Shown here: in pieces, positions 1 to 9,951 of the stretch
Layout: each line of letters opens with the position of its first letter
How positions within the stretch are numbered: position 1 is the stretch's first letter
Assembly: GCF_910592395.1 (NCBI RefSeq)
Contig: NC_088315.1
Span: forward strand, 15,671,808 to 15,735,807
Direction of reading: 5' to 3'
From: Lineus longissimus
Taxonomy: Eukaryota > Nemertea > Pilidiophora > Heteronemertea > Lineidae
Length of the DNA: 64,000 nucleotides
Made by a program: the position numbers and the translations under genes
The notes under the pieces: model-generated
What the model saw: only the letters and a program-made list of their open reading frames with translations
Database searches by the model: none
What the model was told of the DNA's origin: nothing

Positions 1-1026
1 TTAACACCACAAGGCCCTTTCAAATAAGAAAATGTGGCCGTGAACATATATATTAATTAAAGAATCTTGCCCTTTTCTGGATTCGCGCAGCGGTAGCTTA
101 TTGCAATTTCTACAGCATTCTGGCCTCATGTGCACATCCTTAACCTCAGCCTATCCTATTTTCATCGCTATGCAAAAGGACACGAACTTCAATTTTTTCC
201 ATCTCGATTTCCAGTCACTGGCAGAAAAGAAGGACTTTCGATAGGTATTGTGCCAATTTAGAATTTTTGACTAAAACATGCACATGATGATATACGGTGT
301 GAAGGATTAATCAGGTTAGCTTCTTGAAGTGTGGTTGTTCAAGATCGGTCAGAAAAAACAGACTCTTTTAATTTTCGCTATAACCTCTGCAAATATAAAT
401 ATTTTGCCCTAGATTTCTCTGGCAGGGGTGGGATACCGGCACCGCCATAGCTTTGAAATGAAAACAGTTTTTATTAGACAATCTGAATTCTCACAAATTT
501 TGTATGCGACTCTTTCTTTCGGGAACAAAATGTATACGGCCGACCCCCAACTTTTCGCACCTCTATTTTTACAAATTTAGAAATATTACCGCGACGCGAA
601 ACGTGGTAAGATCACCATTCCCACCTTCGGTGCTGTTCTTACTCTCATGCTAACCACTGCATATGTTTTGTTGTTGTTCAATTCTGGCGTTCATTGAATT
701 TCCCCGTTTGCAAATATTTCAGTCATTATTGTCACTATAAGGTCCGGGAGCTGAGCGACTTTTATGTAACATACAAGCAGCAAATGATTTGAATGTGTTG
801 AGGGATAGAGTACGCCTACCTGACCATAGAAACCCAATTCTTAAGGCTTTCCAGTGGTGGCTGTAGGAGATAGAAGGGTTCGAATGTAATGGCGGTTACG
901 TTGGCGCAGCCACAAGGCGTTGCATTTCATACCAAAAAGTTACCTCACTGCTGTCATACATGTACTTGTAACCAAAGGCACTTTAATTTGGCTGTTCATG
1001 TTACTTGTAACTTTATTCAATTTCAG

Positions 1027-1284
1027 ACAATATATTCTGTAAATAAAAACGGATGCCAGTTCAAACCGACGCAATATCAGTCAGATCAAGGATTACTGCA
1101 CCGTTGACTGTGGTATTTGGAATTGGTTCTACATAATAACCAAGGCCAAGTGTCTTTGAGTGCAGTATAAACCAGGTCGGCGTGTCTGTCAAGTCATCAG
1201 CAAGCTTTTAGCGTCAAAGACTCCGAGGCCGGGTGGTATTAATAACAAATCCCAAGTTAAATGCATCTCTCCTACGCTATATAC
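1027..1284 (+). pseudogene. Broken PAN/apple terminal exon (U1)
   Basis: Copy of the PAN exon that is intact at 18319-18593 and 53117-53391. It keeps the splice acceptor (TTTCAG, 1021-1026) and most of the Cys framework. It has an in-frame TAA at 1044-1046, a one-base deletion near 1090 relative to U2, and a TGA at 1157-1159 where U2 has a glycine codon. A Tc1 element then separates the last few codons from the exon. It would belong to a gene whose upstream exons lie left of the window. Confidence 0.75.
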
Positions 1285-1286
1285 TA

Positions 1287-2863
1287 CACTCATCAAAGAA
1301 AGTTAAGGACCACTTTTTATTTTTAACATATTTTTTTCACAGCACATATTAAGGACCAGAAAATGCCTAAATATGAATGTCCTGTATGACCTCCAAGACA
1401 CAGTAATCAATTTCACATGTGGTTTGTTCCAGTTGTTGCATAACTTCTTTCTAAACTTGTCACAACCTTAAAATGGGTGTTTTGGTGTGTCAACTTTTTC
1501 ACAATTTTAGCCTAAATGTCTTGTCAACAATGTCAGCATGGTCAGTAGCGAGTATGGCCTCCCCCTGCTTCATTAACAGCCTGACACCGCTGTCTCATTG
1601 AGTTTATCAGACGATTAACATCCCTGGCATCAATTGCATCCCATGCAGCCTCCAAGGCCACACCAAGCTGCTGCAACCCATTTGGCTGCACCTCAAGCGC
1701 TCCAATACTCCTTCCCATCATGTCCCAGACATGTTCTATCGGATTCAAGTCCGGGGCTTTCGCTGGCAAGTCCATACGCTCAATTCCACGATCCGCCAGG
1801 TACTGTGTCACCACCCTCGCTGTGTGGGGACGGGCGTTGTCGTCCATGAAAATGAAATTTTCCCCAGCGTTTTCTGCAAACGGAACCACGAAAGGTTCCA
1901 CGATTTCATCTCTGTACCTCACACCTGTAATTGCTCCCCCTGGGACCACATAGAGGCGAGTGCGTTGGCCGTAGCTGATTCCGCCCTACACCATGATGCT
2001 GCCTCCACCATAGCGGTCATGTTCAGCGATGCAGGCATCTGCAAATCTCTCTCCCTGTTGTCTCCAGACTCTAACACGTCCATCATTGTGGTCCAGGCTG
2101 AATCTGCTCTCATCTGAGAACAGAACACGGCGCCATTGCTGGTGGCTCCATCCCACATGATCACGAGCCCAATTGAGACGGATTCTTCTGTGAGCAGGGT
2201 TTAATGGGATGCATTGCAGTGGCCTCCTGGCATGGATGTCGGCTTTGTGAAGTCGGTTACGGATGGTTTGATTTGAAACCGTCACCCCAGTTGCAGCAGT
2301 GAATTGGTTATTGAGTCTGCGAGCACTACTGAAGCGGTTGCGACGACAAAGAGTCACTAAGTAGCGGTCATCCCTCGCAGTTGTTGCTGATGGGCGGCCA
2401 GTACGGGGTCTCTCTGAGTATCGCCCTGTCTCCCGGTGTCGTTGGTTAGCACGACTGATGACACTGTGAGACACACCCATCATCTCAGCTACTCGTCGCT
2501 GACTGAAGCCAGCTTCCAGCATCCCTATGGCTCGTGCAACCTCTACTTCACTCAAGTGGCATCTAGGCATCTCTCTTGTCAGAATGCTGCCTGAGCTTGG
2601 TGGGAAATGCAAGGAAAAGCACTTGCATGGACTTTTGTACCACTTTATGTGGTCAGCTGACACACCAAAAACATCCATTTTCAGGTTGTGACAAGTTTAG
2701 AAAGAAGTTATGCAACAACTGGAACAAACAACATGTGAAATTGATTACTGTGTCTTGGAGGTCATACAGGACGTTCATATTTAGGCATTTTCTGGTCATT
2801 AATATGTGCTGTAAAAAAATATGTTAAATATAAAAAGTGGTCCTTAACTTTCTTTGATGAGTG
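1287..2863 (-). mobile_element. Tc1/mariner-type DNA transposon (Tc1 family), U1 copy
   Basis: A 1577-bp element with inverted repeats of about 205 bp (1287-1493 and about 2656-2863). The tips read CACTCATCAAAG and CTTTGATGAGTG, and TA is duplicated on each side (1285-1286, 2864-2865). It contains one transposase gene on the minus strand, interrupted by a single stop codon. The orthologous copy in U3 lies at 32085-38265 and is split by another transposon. The insertion therefore predates the 30.8 kb duplication. Confidence 0.97.
1542..2570 (-). pseudogene. Tc1-family transposase, DD34E, one nonsense codon
   Basis: About 342 codons from the ATG at 2570, the usual length for this family. The N-terminal half is a paired helix-turn-helix DNA-binding region (ARAIGMLEAGFSQRRVAEMM, then a GRP-like motif RPRTGRPS). 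The DDE catalytic domain follows, with first Asp in LFSDESRF, second in FMDDNARPHTA, and Glu in PDLNPIEHVWD; 34 residues separate the last two. The only visible defect is TAG at 1986-1988, where the U3 copy has TGG (Trp in the segment SIMVWGGIS). The frame is the same on both sides of the stop. It would cut and paste the element at TA sites if intact. Confidence 0.93.
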
Positions 2864-2865
2864 TA

Positions 2866-3334
2866 TATACTGCGTGTGATTTAAATAATTTGTAGTAGCA
2901 CAATCAAACAGTTGGAATAAGGAGAACTTTTAGGAGTGATATTGTTGTGCTGATGTCGTCGTATCTTGTCCGCCGTATGCCATTGCATCAGTAAACAGTG
3001 GTGGTATTTTGTTCATCAGTTATGAAACTTCAAAACTGGTCTGTAATGTCTTATGAAAACATAGCCTGACATACCTAAAACCATCTTCAATATCCTAAGT
3101 GCTTCAGTACAATTCCAGTTTTACAATTTTACAGAGTATTCTGAGCCATCGTTTTCACGGAGTTTTAAAATCTAAAAAATCAATCAAATCCTCTTTTCGA
3201 TTTCAATATCTTTGAGAGCTTATAGCTCGAAAACTGAAAGGAAGAACCAAAATCGCCATAACCGTGGTTAAATCAGCATCGACCTGCCTGTGTATCACAA
3301 AATGGAAAATGGATAGCAGTCCACACTCCGCAGA
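2866..3334. other. Sequence downstream of the PAN exon, no gene seen
   Basis: Matches 38268-38733 in U3 and, more loosely, 18594-18840 in U2. It holds no supported exon. It contains the last bases of the broken PAN exon, displaced by the Tc1 insertion. Confidence 0.6.
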
Positions 3335-3470
3335 CAGAGCATGCTCCGCACAAAACAGTGAACTCTTCACTGTCTCCATTTTCCACTTACACAGTAGACA
3401 GTTCACAGTTGGCCAGATGCTTTCGCCGTCTATTATCCGCTTCTTGAATTAACAATGAGTGGGCCCATAC

Positions 3471-4330
3471 GTGAGACAAAAAGTTACCAGATTGTGACTC
3501 GTGGCTGTAAATGATAGGACCCCGACCCCTGATCATTGCCAAACTTTATATGTGAGACAAAAAAATTCCTGATTGTGACTTACGGCTTGGAATGATGGGA
3601 CCCCGACCCATGACCACTGCCAAATTTTATATGTGAGACAAAAAGTTACCAGATTGTGACTCGTGGCTGTGAATGATAGGACCCCGACCCCTGATCACTG
3701 CCAAACTTTATATGTGAGACAAAAAGTTACCTGATTGTGACTTACGGCTGGGAATGATGGGACCCCGATCCATGACCACTGCCAAACTTCATACGTGAGA
3801 CAAAAAGTTACCAGATTGTGACTCGCGGCTGGGAATGATAGGACCCCGACCCATGATCACTGCCAAACTTCATACGTGAGACAAAAAGTTACCAGATTGT
3901 GACTCGTGGCTGGGAATGATAGGAGCCCGACCCCTGATCACTGCCAAACTTTATATGTGAGACAAAAAGTTCCCAGATTGTGTCTCGTGGCTGTGAATGA
4001 TAGGACCCCGACCCATGATCACTGCCAAACTTCATACGTGAGACAAAAAGTTACCAGATTGTGACTCGTGGCTGGGAATGATAGGACCCCGAAAAAGGAT
4101 TCAAAATATCCGAAACGTCGTCTTTACAACGTTGTAGTGTTGTTTTTTTATCAATCAGAACCCCGACCCATGATCATTGCCAAAATTCATACTTGAGACA
4201 AAAATTTACCAGACTGTGACTGGCAGCTGGGAATGAGAGGACCTAACCACCCCAACCCCTCATACTCCTGGCACATAGGGGAAAAAGGTCTCTTATTGTG
4301 ACATGTTGTTGGAAATGATACCGCCTGTAG
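3471..4330. repeat. 81-bp minisatellite, about 8 good units plus decayed ones
   Basis: Units start with GTGAGACAAAAAGTTACC at 3471, 3552, 3633, 3714, 3795, 3876, 3957 and 4038, a constant 81-bp spacing. Units differ by scattered substitutions (for example CATACGTGAG or TATATGTGAG before the start). The 4038 unit is interrupted by 67 bp, and later units after 4190 are more diverged. There is no dyad or protein-coding pattern. Confidence 0.93.
4093..4159. mobile_element. 67-bp insertion in the minisatellite with 7-bp duplication
   Basis: The minisatellite unit is interrupted by a 67-bp segment flanked by ACCCCGA on both sides (4086-4092 and 4160-4166). The segment contains CCGAAACGTCG and ends in a T-rich run. 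The direct duplication indicates transposition; the family cannot be assigned at this length. Confidence 0.55.
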
Positions 4331-4915
4331 CCGCCCATCCTCACTGCTAAAATGAAATAAAAGAGTCAAAATTTCAAATTCAAATTGATTTATTGATTTA
4401 TCATCTATTCGGCTACAGTCAAAAACTATATATATAGTACAAATTAAAAACACGTGGTCATTCAACAATATTCCAGATTATCATACCTCATTAGTATGTG
4501 AGCCAATCACGTCGCGTCATTCACGACCACGTGCCATGCGATAATTTTGACTATTCCACGGCATTATTCCACGGCTGACGTCATCGATGACGCGATATTG
4601 CAAATGGCGGCCATTAAGATTTCGACGAAATCGGCGATAAAAAACAGCATATTTACGGCGTTTTAAGCCAGGAAGTTGCACAGTGATACTGTCAGGGTCT
4701 TGAATTACACCCACAAAGTAGGTAGGTTGCATTGGGTGGGACTGTTACATCCACGAACAGAAAGTACAAGGCATTCAAGTTGGGCCTGGACTCGCTTCAA
4801 ACAAACATCGTCTGCTAATGTAAACACACACTGTCTACAGTACATAATGTACACGTCTTGGCTCCATACATGATTTGCGTATCCGCCGATTAAAAATCAC
4901 TTTGACAGTGGTTTG

Positions 4916-5832
4916 TATGGCAAGCCAAAGCGGAATTTATTCAAGACTTTAGAATTACCATTCAAGAAGTTAAATATAAGTTCAAGAAGGAAATATATGT
5001 TCAAGACTAAAATATGTTCAACCTTGAATCAAATGTTTTCAACCTTGAATAAAATATGTTCAACCTTGAATAAAATATGTTCAACCTTGAATAAAATATG
5101 TCCAACCTTGAACAAAATAAATTCAACCTTGAACAAAATATATTCAAGACTCACGTGACCATATTCAAGACGCACGTGACCACAAAATTGATGACGTATA
5201 GAATCTGTGGTACTTCTGATGCGTTCTGTTTCACGACATGATTGATTGCCTGTAGAGCCTAAACACTCAAACATGTCAAAAGACAACGAGAATCCGATAC
5301 AGTGGTGTCGGCCTTAAGAATGAAAGGTGAGAGGCATTGCGCATTTTGAACCTATAATTTGCCTGATATGTCTGTGAAACATGTATCGACTCTGACATTC
5401 ACTCGGCATCCATGTCATGATGTGTAGGATTACAGTACATGTCAGGTGTAGGCGGCTAGGTACGTGTACAACCATGTGTCAAAACCTCGTGCGAACAATT
5501 CGAGCTCCGAAACGCAACACAAGTACCATGGGTTCGGGAAAGTCCGGACGCGGGTTCGGGAAAGTCCGTAAAGCATCAAAACATGAGCAACTACGTCATC
5601 AATTTTGTGGTCACGTGCGTCTTGAATATGGTCACGTGAGTCTTGAATATATTTTGTTCAAGGTTGAATATATTTTGTTCAAGGTTGAACATATTTTATT
5701 CAAGGTTGAAAACATTTGATTCAAGGTTGAACATATTTTAGTCTTGAACATATATTTCCTTCTTGAACTTATATTTAACTTCTTGAATGGTAATTCTAAA
5801 GTCTTGAATAAATTCCGCTTTGGCTTGCCATA
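4916..5832. mobile_element. 917-bp foldback/MITE element with long inverted repeats
   Basis: The outer about 280 bp at each end are inverted copies, starting TATGGCAAGCCAAAGCGG and ending in its complement. The 6-bp sequence GGTTTG flanks it on both sides (4910-4915, 5833-5838). Inside each arm is a subterminal array of a 21-bp repeat (TTCAACCTTGAATAAAATAT-type), at 5017, 5038, 5059 and onward on the left and complementary on the right. The unique centre (about 5200-5590) has no recognised gene, so it is non-autonomous. A 6-bp duplication and TA-starting termini would fit an IS3EU-like family, but this is only a suggestion. Confidence 0.85.
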
Positions 5833-6010
5833 GGTTTGGGTCGCTGTGCAAAACCTGCTGGGCCGATTTCTTCAAGGTTTGGTTTAAAGCCTCGTGAAAT
5901 AATTTTTGACCTGACAAATAATTTTGACTATTCTATGGCTTGACATGCAGTATTTATATAATATTCAATGGTATTCTTCGTTGCGCAGAGAATGTGCGCA
6001 AAAGCAAACA

Positions 6011-6068
6011 CACAGTAGAATGTTCACTGTTTAATGCGATATCGACAACAGTGAAATGTTCTACTGTG
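6011..6068. repeat. Imperfect hairpin near the right edge of the U1-specific segment
   Basis: The arm CACAGTAGAATGTTCACTGTT (6011-6031, one more than twenty bases written across its length) is followed by its near-complement at 6047-6068, separated by 15 bases. The stem has one small internal mismatch. It lies 21 bases from the edge of the segment missing in U3 and might have helped provoke the deletion. Confidence 0.6.
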
Positions 6069-6095
6069 GTATAGTAGAGAGTACGTTGCCGCAGA

Positions 6096-7609
6096 ACAGG
6101 CGCAGCAAGTTGATTTTGGAATATTGTGAAAATCGTCTTTTTTTAGGAATATTTACAATAATGATATGAAAATGAAAATATTTCGTTTTGGGTATTAAAG
6201 TTTATAGGTAATATTCATGCAGGATTCGGTTAAGTATTTCTATGGCTTACAATATCATTCAGTTTTTGGTTCATTTCAAGCTTTACGTGATGTACCATGG
6301 AACGTTTCATTTACTTGTTTATTTTGGCTTGTTTAAAACTTGAAACGAGCCAAATTAAGTGGGCCTATGTGAATAATTGCATTTTTATTTGATGCAAGTA
6401 TAAACTCTTGCAATCAAATTAAATCTATAAAACTTAATCTTCAATTTCATTTTTGGAACGCTTATTTGGTTCGTTTAGTCGCCAAGTGGATTTGAGGTTT
6501 TGAATTTCGACTGTACCATTAGCAACATTGTTTTGCTTTTGTCTAGAGTGGTAAGCCAACAGAGCTTGGCTTGTTTCATTTTTGGTCGTTTCAACATTTA
6601 CTGCCAAAGAATTTAATCCGGAAAGATTGGTTGTTGCTCCTACCAACTATCAGGTATGCACTACTTGTTGCCCTTGATGTATGAAGAGGCACCCTAAACT
6701 AACGTTTTGCTTCAAATATGAGCGAGTATTCATCCTCATGGTCATCATCATATAACTATGTAGGTTGCTAATAACCCTCACGAGTCTTGGCGAATTCTGG
6801 ATGGTTGTGCTAAACAAAAATAGTGTATGTCAAATAACTGCTAATGAGAAGAGAAAACGTCAAGGTAACTGGCAGCCACAGAAATGAAGTGCGGGTAATT
6901 ATTTTTATCCTTGAGAAAATTATAATTTTAGTGCTGAAACGAGGATTTAGTCATACGTTGATATGATAGCGACAGCTGGGTCAATCAAATTCGAGCACAC
7001 TATTACAGAGCCGATATAATAACTCGCTTTCAGTATTACAAACAAATAGATGCTGGCCTAACAAGCCCTCGCCTCTATTCCGCATTGATGAAATAATGTT
7101 TTAACACTAAATATATCAATTTAGATCGATAACTTGCTGTGCAAAGCCTGTGAAATTGTATAGTATCAAGCAGTGGTTTTTACAATGCGAAAAGATTAAA
7201 GAAGGCTGAATGATTTGTTATCTGGTCGATCGATATTTCGACTACTTTTTAGTCACGAAATAAAGCTTATGTTTCTGTTTTATTCCGTACTGCCAAGTCA
7301 TCTCACACACACGGTACATTTGCCAGCCGCAATCAAAGAGGCCTTGGTGACCAGGTGGTGTCATCATATCACATAGTATCTCAACTCCACTGTGTTTATT
7401 CAGGTTTGAAGCTCGAGAAACACTGGAAAATCAACGACGCTTTCTCTCTCTGTCTTTCCTAGTTTTAGTTGCTACTTATTCTTCCAATCATCAGCAAAGG
7501 GAGATTTGAAAAACTTGTCAACCTCTGTCCGACGGGCGCTGCAGCTGTTATTTTAATTATTTTGACCATAATCACCTTAACATGGACTGATTGGCTACGA
7601 CGTTTACAG
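6096..7609. other. Intergenic or intronic stretch before the Cys-rich exon (U1)
   Basis: Collinear with 38734-40260 in U3. The first part (6096-6200) also resembles 18800-18890 in U2. Short open frames such as 6434-6646 (minus) recur in U3 only because the copies are nearly identical. No domain or splice-supported exon was found. Confidence 0.5.
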
Positions 7610-7775
7610 CGTTACGCTATTGAAAAGTCAAGGATTCTTGGACTTTCTGCAGGTCAGTGAAGCGACCATCTCAATCTCCAACAACAACGAGCAATGTCGG
7701 ACGTCTGTGTCGGAGATCTGCTTGTTATACTGCTCCTTCAGATGGTGTTATCCACTGGCGGATTCTTACCAGACG
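7610..7775 (+). pseudogene. Cys-rich exon of the LamG/PAN gene, frameshifted (U1)
   Basis: Equivalent to the open exons at 22367-22546 and 40261-40440. It keeps the acceptor (TTTACAG) and donor (ACG/GTATGA), but it is 14 bases shorter near 7653. That shifts the frame and creates a stop directly after the codons for LGLSAGQ. The exon in U1 is therefore broken although the downstream LamG and PAN exons of the same gene are open. Confidence 0.6.
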
Positions 7776-8538
7776 GTATGATTTTCTAACAGTACTCACT
7801 CATGACCGAGTTGACAATTTTGCAGCCGACATAATGGAGCCTCATGACGTTGATGCATCTGTTAGTAGGTCGCACCTTAATCAATAAGAATGCTTGCACT
7901 TGTTCAGAATTTTTTGTTTAATTTAAACTTCTCTAATTATCAGGAGTACCTCGCTTTAAATGATTGGAGTTTTGTTAGACCAGAGAAGGGTGTCCTTAAT
8001 AATTACAGAAGTTATACTGAGACGTTGCATAGGTTGGGTCATTTCTACGCGTGTGGGTTCTGTGACACCCGTTTGTATATATGGAAGCTTGTGCACTTTC
8101 CGGAACAGTCTAGCTCGTATTAATATTAACACGAACATCACCAAATTCACAATGTTTTTAATCATATTGTGAGAATCTTTGTTTTCTAATCATCATTGAT
8201 TATGGCAGGAAAGCAATTGCATAAGTTTTTCATTACGAAATCGGCCTTTAAAAATCCCTTACAAAAAAACTTTTTATTTTTTTTTTATTGTTCTTAAAAC
8301 ACAAATTTCTAAGAATTTTGGTGTCAAGTTCATTAGAATCGAGCAGTATTTAAAGACAGAGCAATTACAGCATAACATGAGGCATGAGGTGTGTTCTATT
8401 GTTAAATTGGCGAACAATTGTGTTGTCTATACAGTGCACCCGATAAATTGCATTGATTTTGTTACATATCCACTAAGCCACCGTGTATTCTATTAGGTGT
8501 CTGAAGAATTCCACTATACATTCTGTACTATTTTCCAG
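7776..8538. other. Intron, no exon identified (U1)
   Basis: Near-identical to 40441-41187 in U3. It contains a 77-codon open frame (7890-8123) with no recognised domain; the U3 copy carries indels there, so coding is unlikely. If the Cys-rich and 43-nt exons belong to one transcript, a further exon should lie in this interval, because their phases do not join directly. Confidence 0.45.
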
Positions 8539-8581
8539 CAATTATCTCCGTGAAGTTAAACGACGAGGATCCATCTGTCAG
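8539..8581 (+). CDS. Candidate 43-nt exon preceding LamG (gene 1)
   Basis: Bounded by TTTTCCAG and a GTACAG donor. Read in the phase required by the LamG exon it gives IISVKLNDEDPSVR. Its last two bases (AG) combine with the first base of the LamG exon to form Arg, so the junction is in frame. The same exon with the same length and phase occurs at 27742-27784 and 41188-41230. It is too short for a domain call. Confidence 0.4.
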
Positions 8582-9528
8582 GTACAGAAGACAACTGAAC
8601 CGGATAGGTCAGTTCTCCAGGCCTGTCGTCCGTGTGGATGTGGTGGCCATGGCTTATTGTGATGGTATCGTGGAAAATATAACAGGAAATTTAATCACTA
8701 ATTTCACCGGTCAGATCACCGGGTACAAAAACCTTTTTTCCACGGACGTTGGCATAACGGCATGTGTACACTGACAACATCCCGAAGGGGCGACATTCGG
8801 CATGTTACCCGACGTGTAGGGTAATATTTATTATCTCGTATCAAAAGTCATTGGAATTTACGTAGAGATGCCGACGTCGGAGAAAACACTGGTCACAGCA
8901 CAAGTAAACCATATCAAATTATGGCGATCAAAACTAGACAGAAAAGCACGTGATGTCAGTGTGTATTTGGTAGAAACGCATGAACGTCAATTTTGCCACG
9001 AGAAACGACATCCTTTTGGCATATCATATAAATACTGCCGCCACGGAGTGTAAACATGCCGAATGTCGTCACGCCGGTAGACGTGGGAAAATGTCGACCG
9101 GCTAGAGCTGGCAACATTGCAAACACCACACGGTCACGTGACGTGTATCAGCCAATCATATTCATGGAATCTCACCTGAGGTATGAGATTCCTGGGTGCA
9201 ACACTTTGTTGGCAAAGTTGCATTGTGTGTAAAGGAAAATACATTTTACAACATGTTGTTACATGTAAAATGTTGTAAAAATGTTGCAAATTAAATGCGA
9301 AACGGTTCCTCGTTGCATGTTGCAAAAACGGCGTAAATTCGTCCGCTACCAGAAATAGGACTGGTGACATTTGATCTACCTGAGGTCATGTGACTTTGAC
9401 AAAAGAGCATCCCCATACAGCCCACAATTGGACTCAAAATAGGACCGAAAGGCGTATACTTTTAAAGCTTTGACTGCATGGACAGCCGGTGCCTATGCCG
9501 AGACTGAGAGAGCCACAGAGGGCACATA
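8582..9528. other. Intron, no exon identified (U1)
   Basis: Matches 41231-42180 of U3. It includes a run rich in ACATGT/TTGTAA palindromic words around 9180-9340, which also occurs around 28000-28160 in U2. No gene is supported. Confidence 0.45.
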
Positions 9529-9951
9529 ATTAGTACATTAACAATGGCAGACACCTAGACAGAATGTGAAGACAGATGGACACTGGATAGGCCTAAGACA
9601 AAATACCATTGTTTTTGAGACAAAAAGGAAACACTGGTCACTGCAACCTCAGCACACAGCATGCAATGTACACTGTAGTATACAGCCAGGTGTTAGTGTC
9701 GGTGTAGTGCAGACTACAAACTCCAGTCTGGACATGCCTAATCAATCTACGTGGCATGTTCACCAGTTTTACAGCAATAACAAAGACACATGATTTGATG
9801 TTTAAGTGCAGCCCCGTGTCACGGTGTGTGGCAATGCATTTCATGATTTGTGACTGTACATACTGTACACATTGACATTATGCGGCGACCAAAACAACGC
9901 GTTTACCTTTCAACATTCTGTCTAGGTGTCTGCCATTGTTAATGTACTAAT
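9529..9951. mobile_element. MITE-like element, 38-bp inverted repeats (U1)
   Basis: The left arm (9529-9566, starting ATTAGTACATTAACAATGGC) is the exact complement of the right arm (9914-9951). The 347 bp between them have no recognised gene. In U3 the left arm is intact at about 42180, but most of the right arm is deleted and a different MITE lies within the body. A target duplication could not be defined. Confidence 0.7.

Larger units (their letters stand above)
3335..6095. other. 2761-bp segment present in U1, absent from U3
   Basis: U3 joins the flanks directly at a 7-base microhomology CCGCAGA (3328-3334 and 6089-6095). The segment holds an 81-bp minisatellite, a CpG-containing stretch around 4500-4720 and a 917-bp foldback element. 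The simplest reading is a microhomology-mediated deletion in U3 after duplication; an insertion in U1 cannot be excluded. No gene was recognised. Confidence 0.8.

Noticed and set aside
889-1107. 72-aa ORF, also at 31687-31905
   Set aside because: Crosses the PAN exon acceptor in a different frame; no domain, and conserved only because the units are near-identical.
3471-4330. CRISPR-like array
   Set aside because: Units are contiguous 81-bp tandem repeats with no spacers, in a clearly eukaryotic context.
4913-5158. Repetitive protein with CSTLNKI repeats
   Set aside because: It is the translation of 21-bp subterminal repeats in a foldback element; the other arm gives an unrelated frame.
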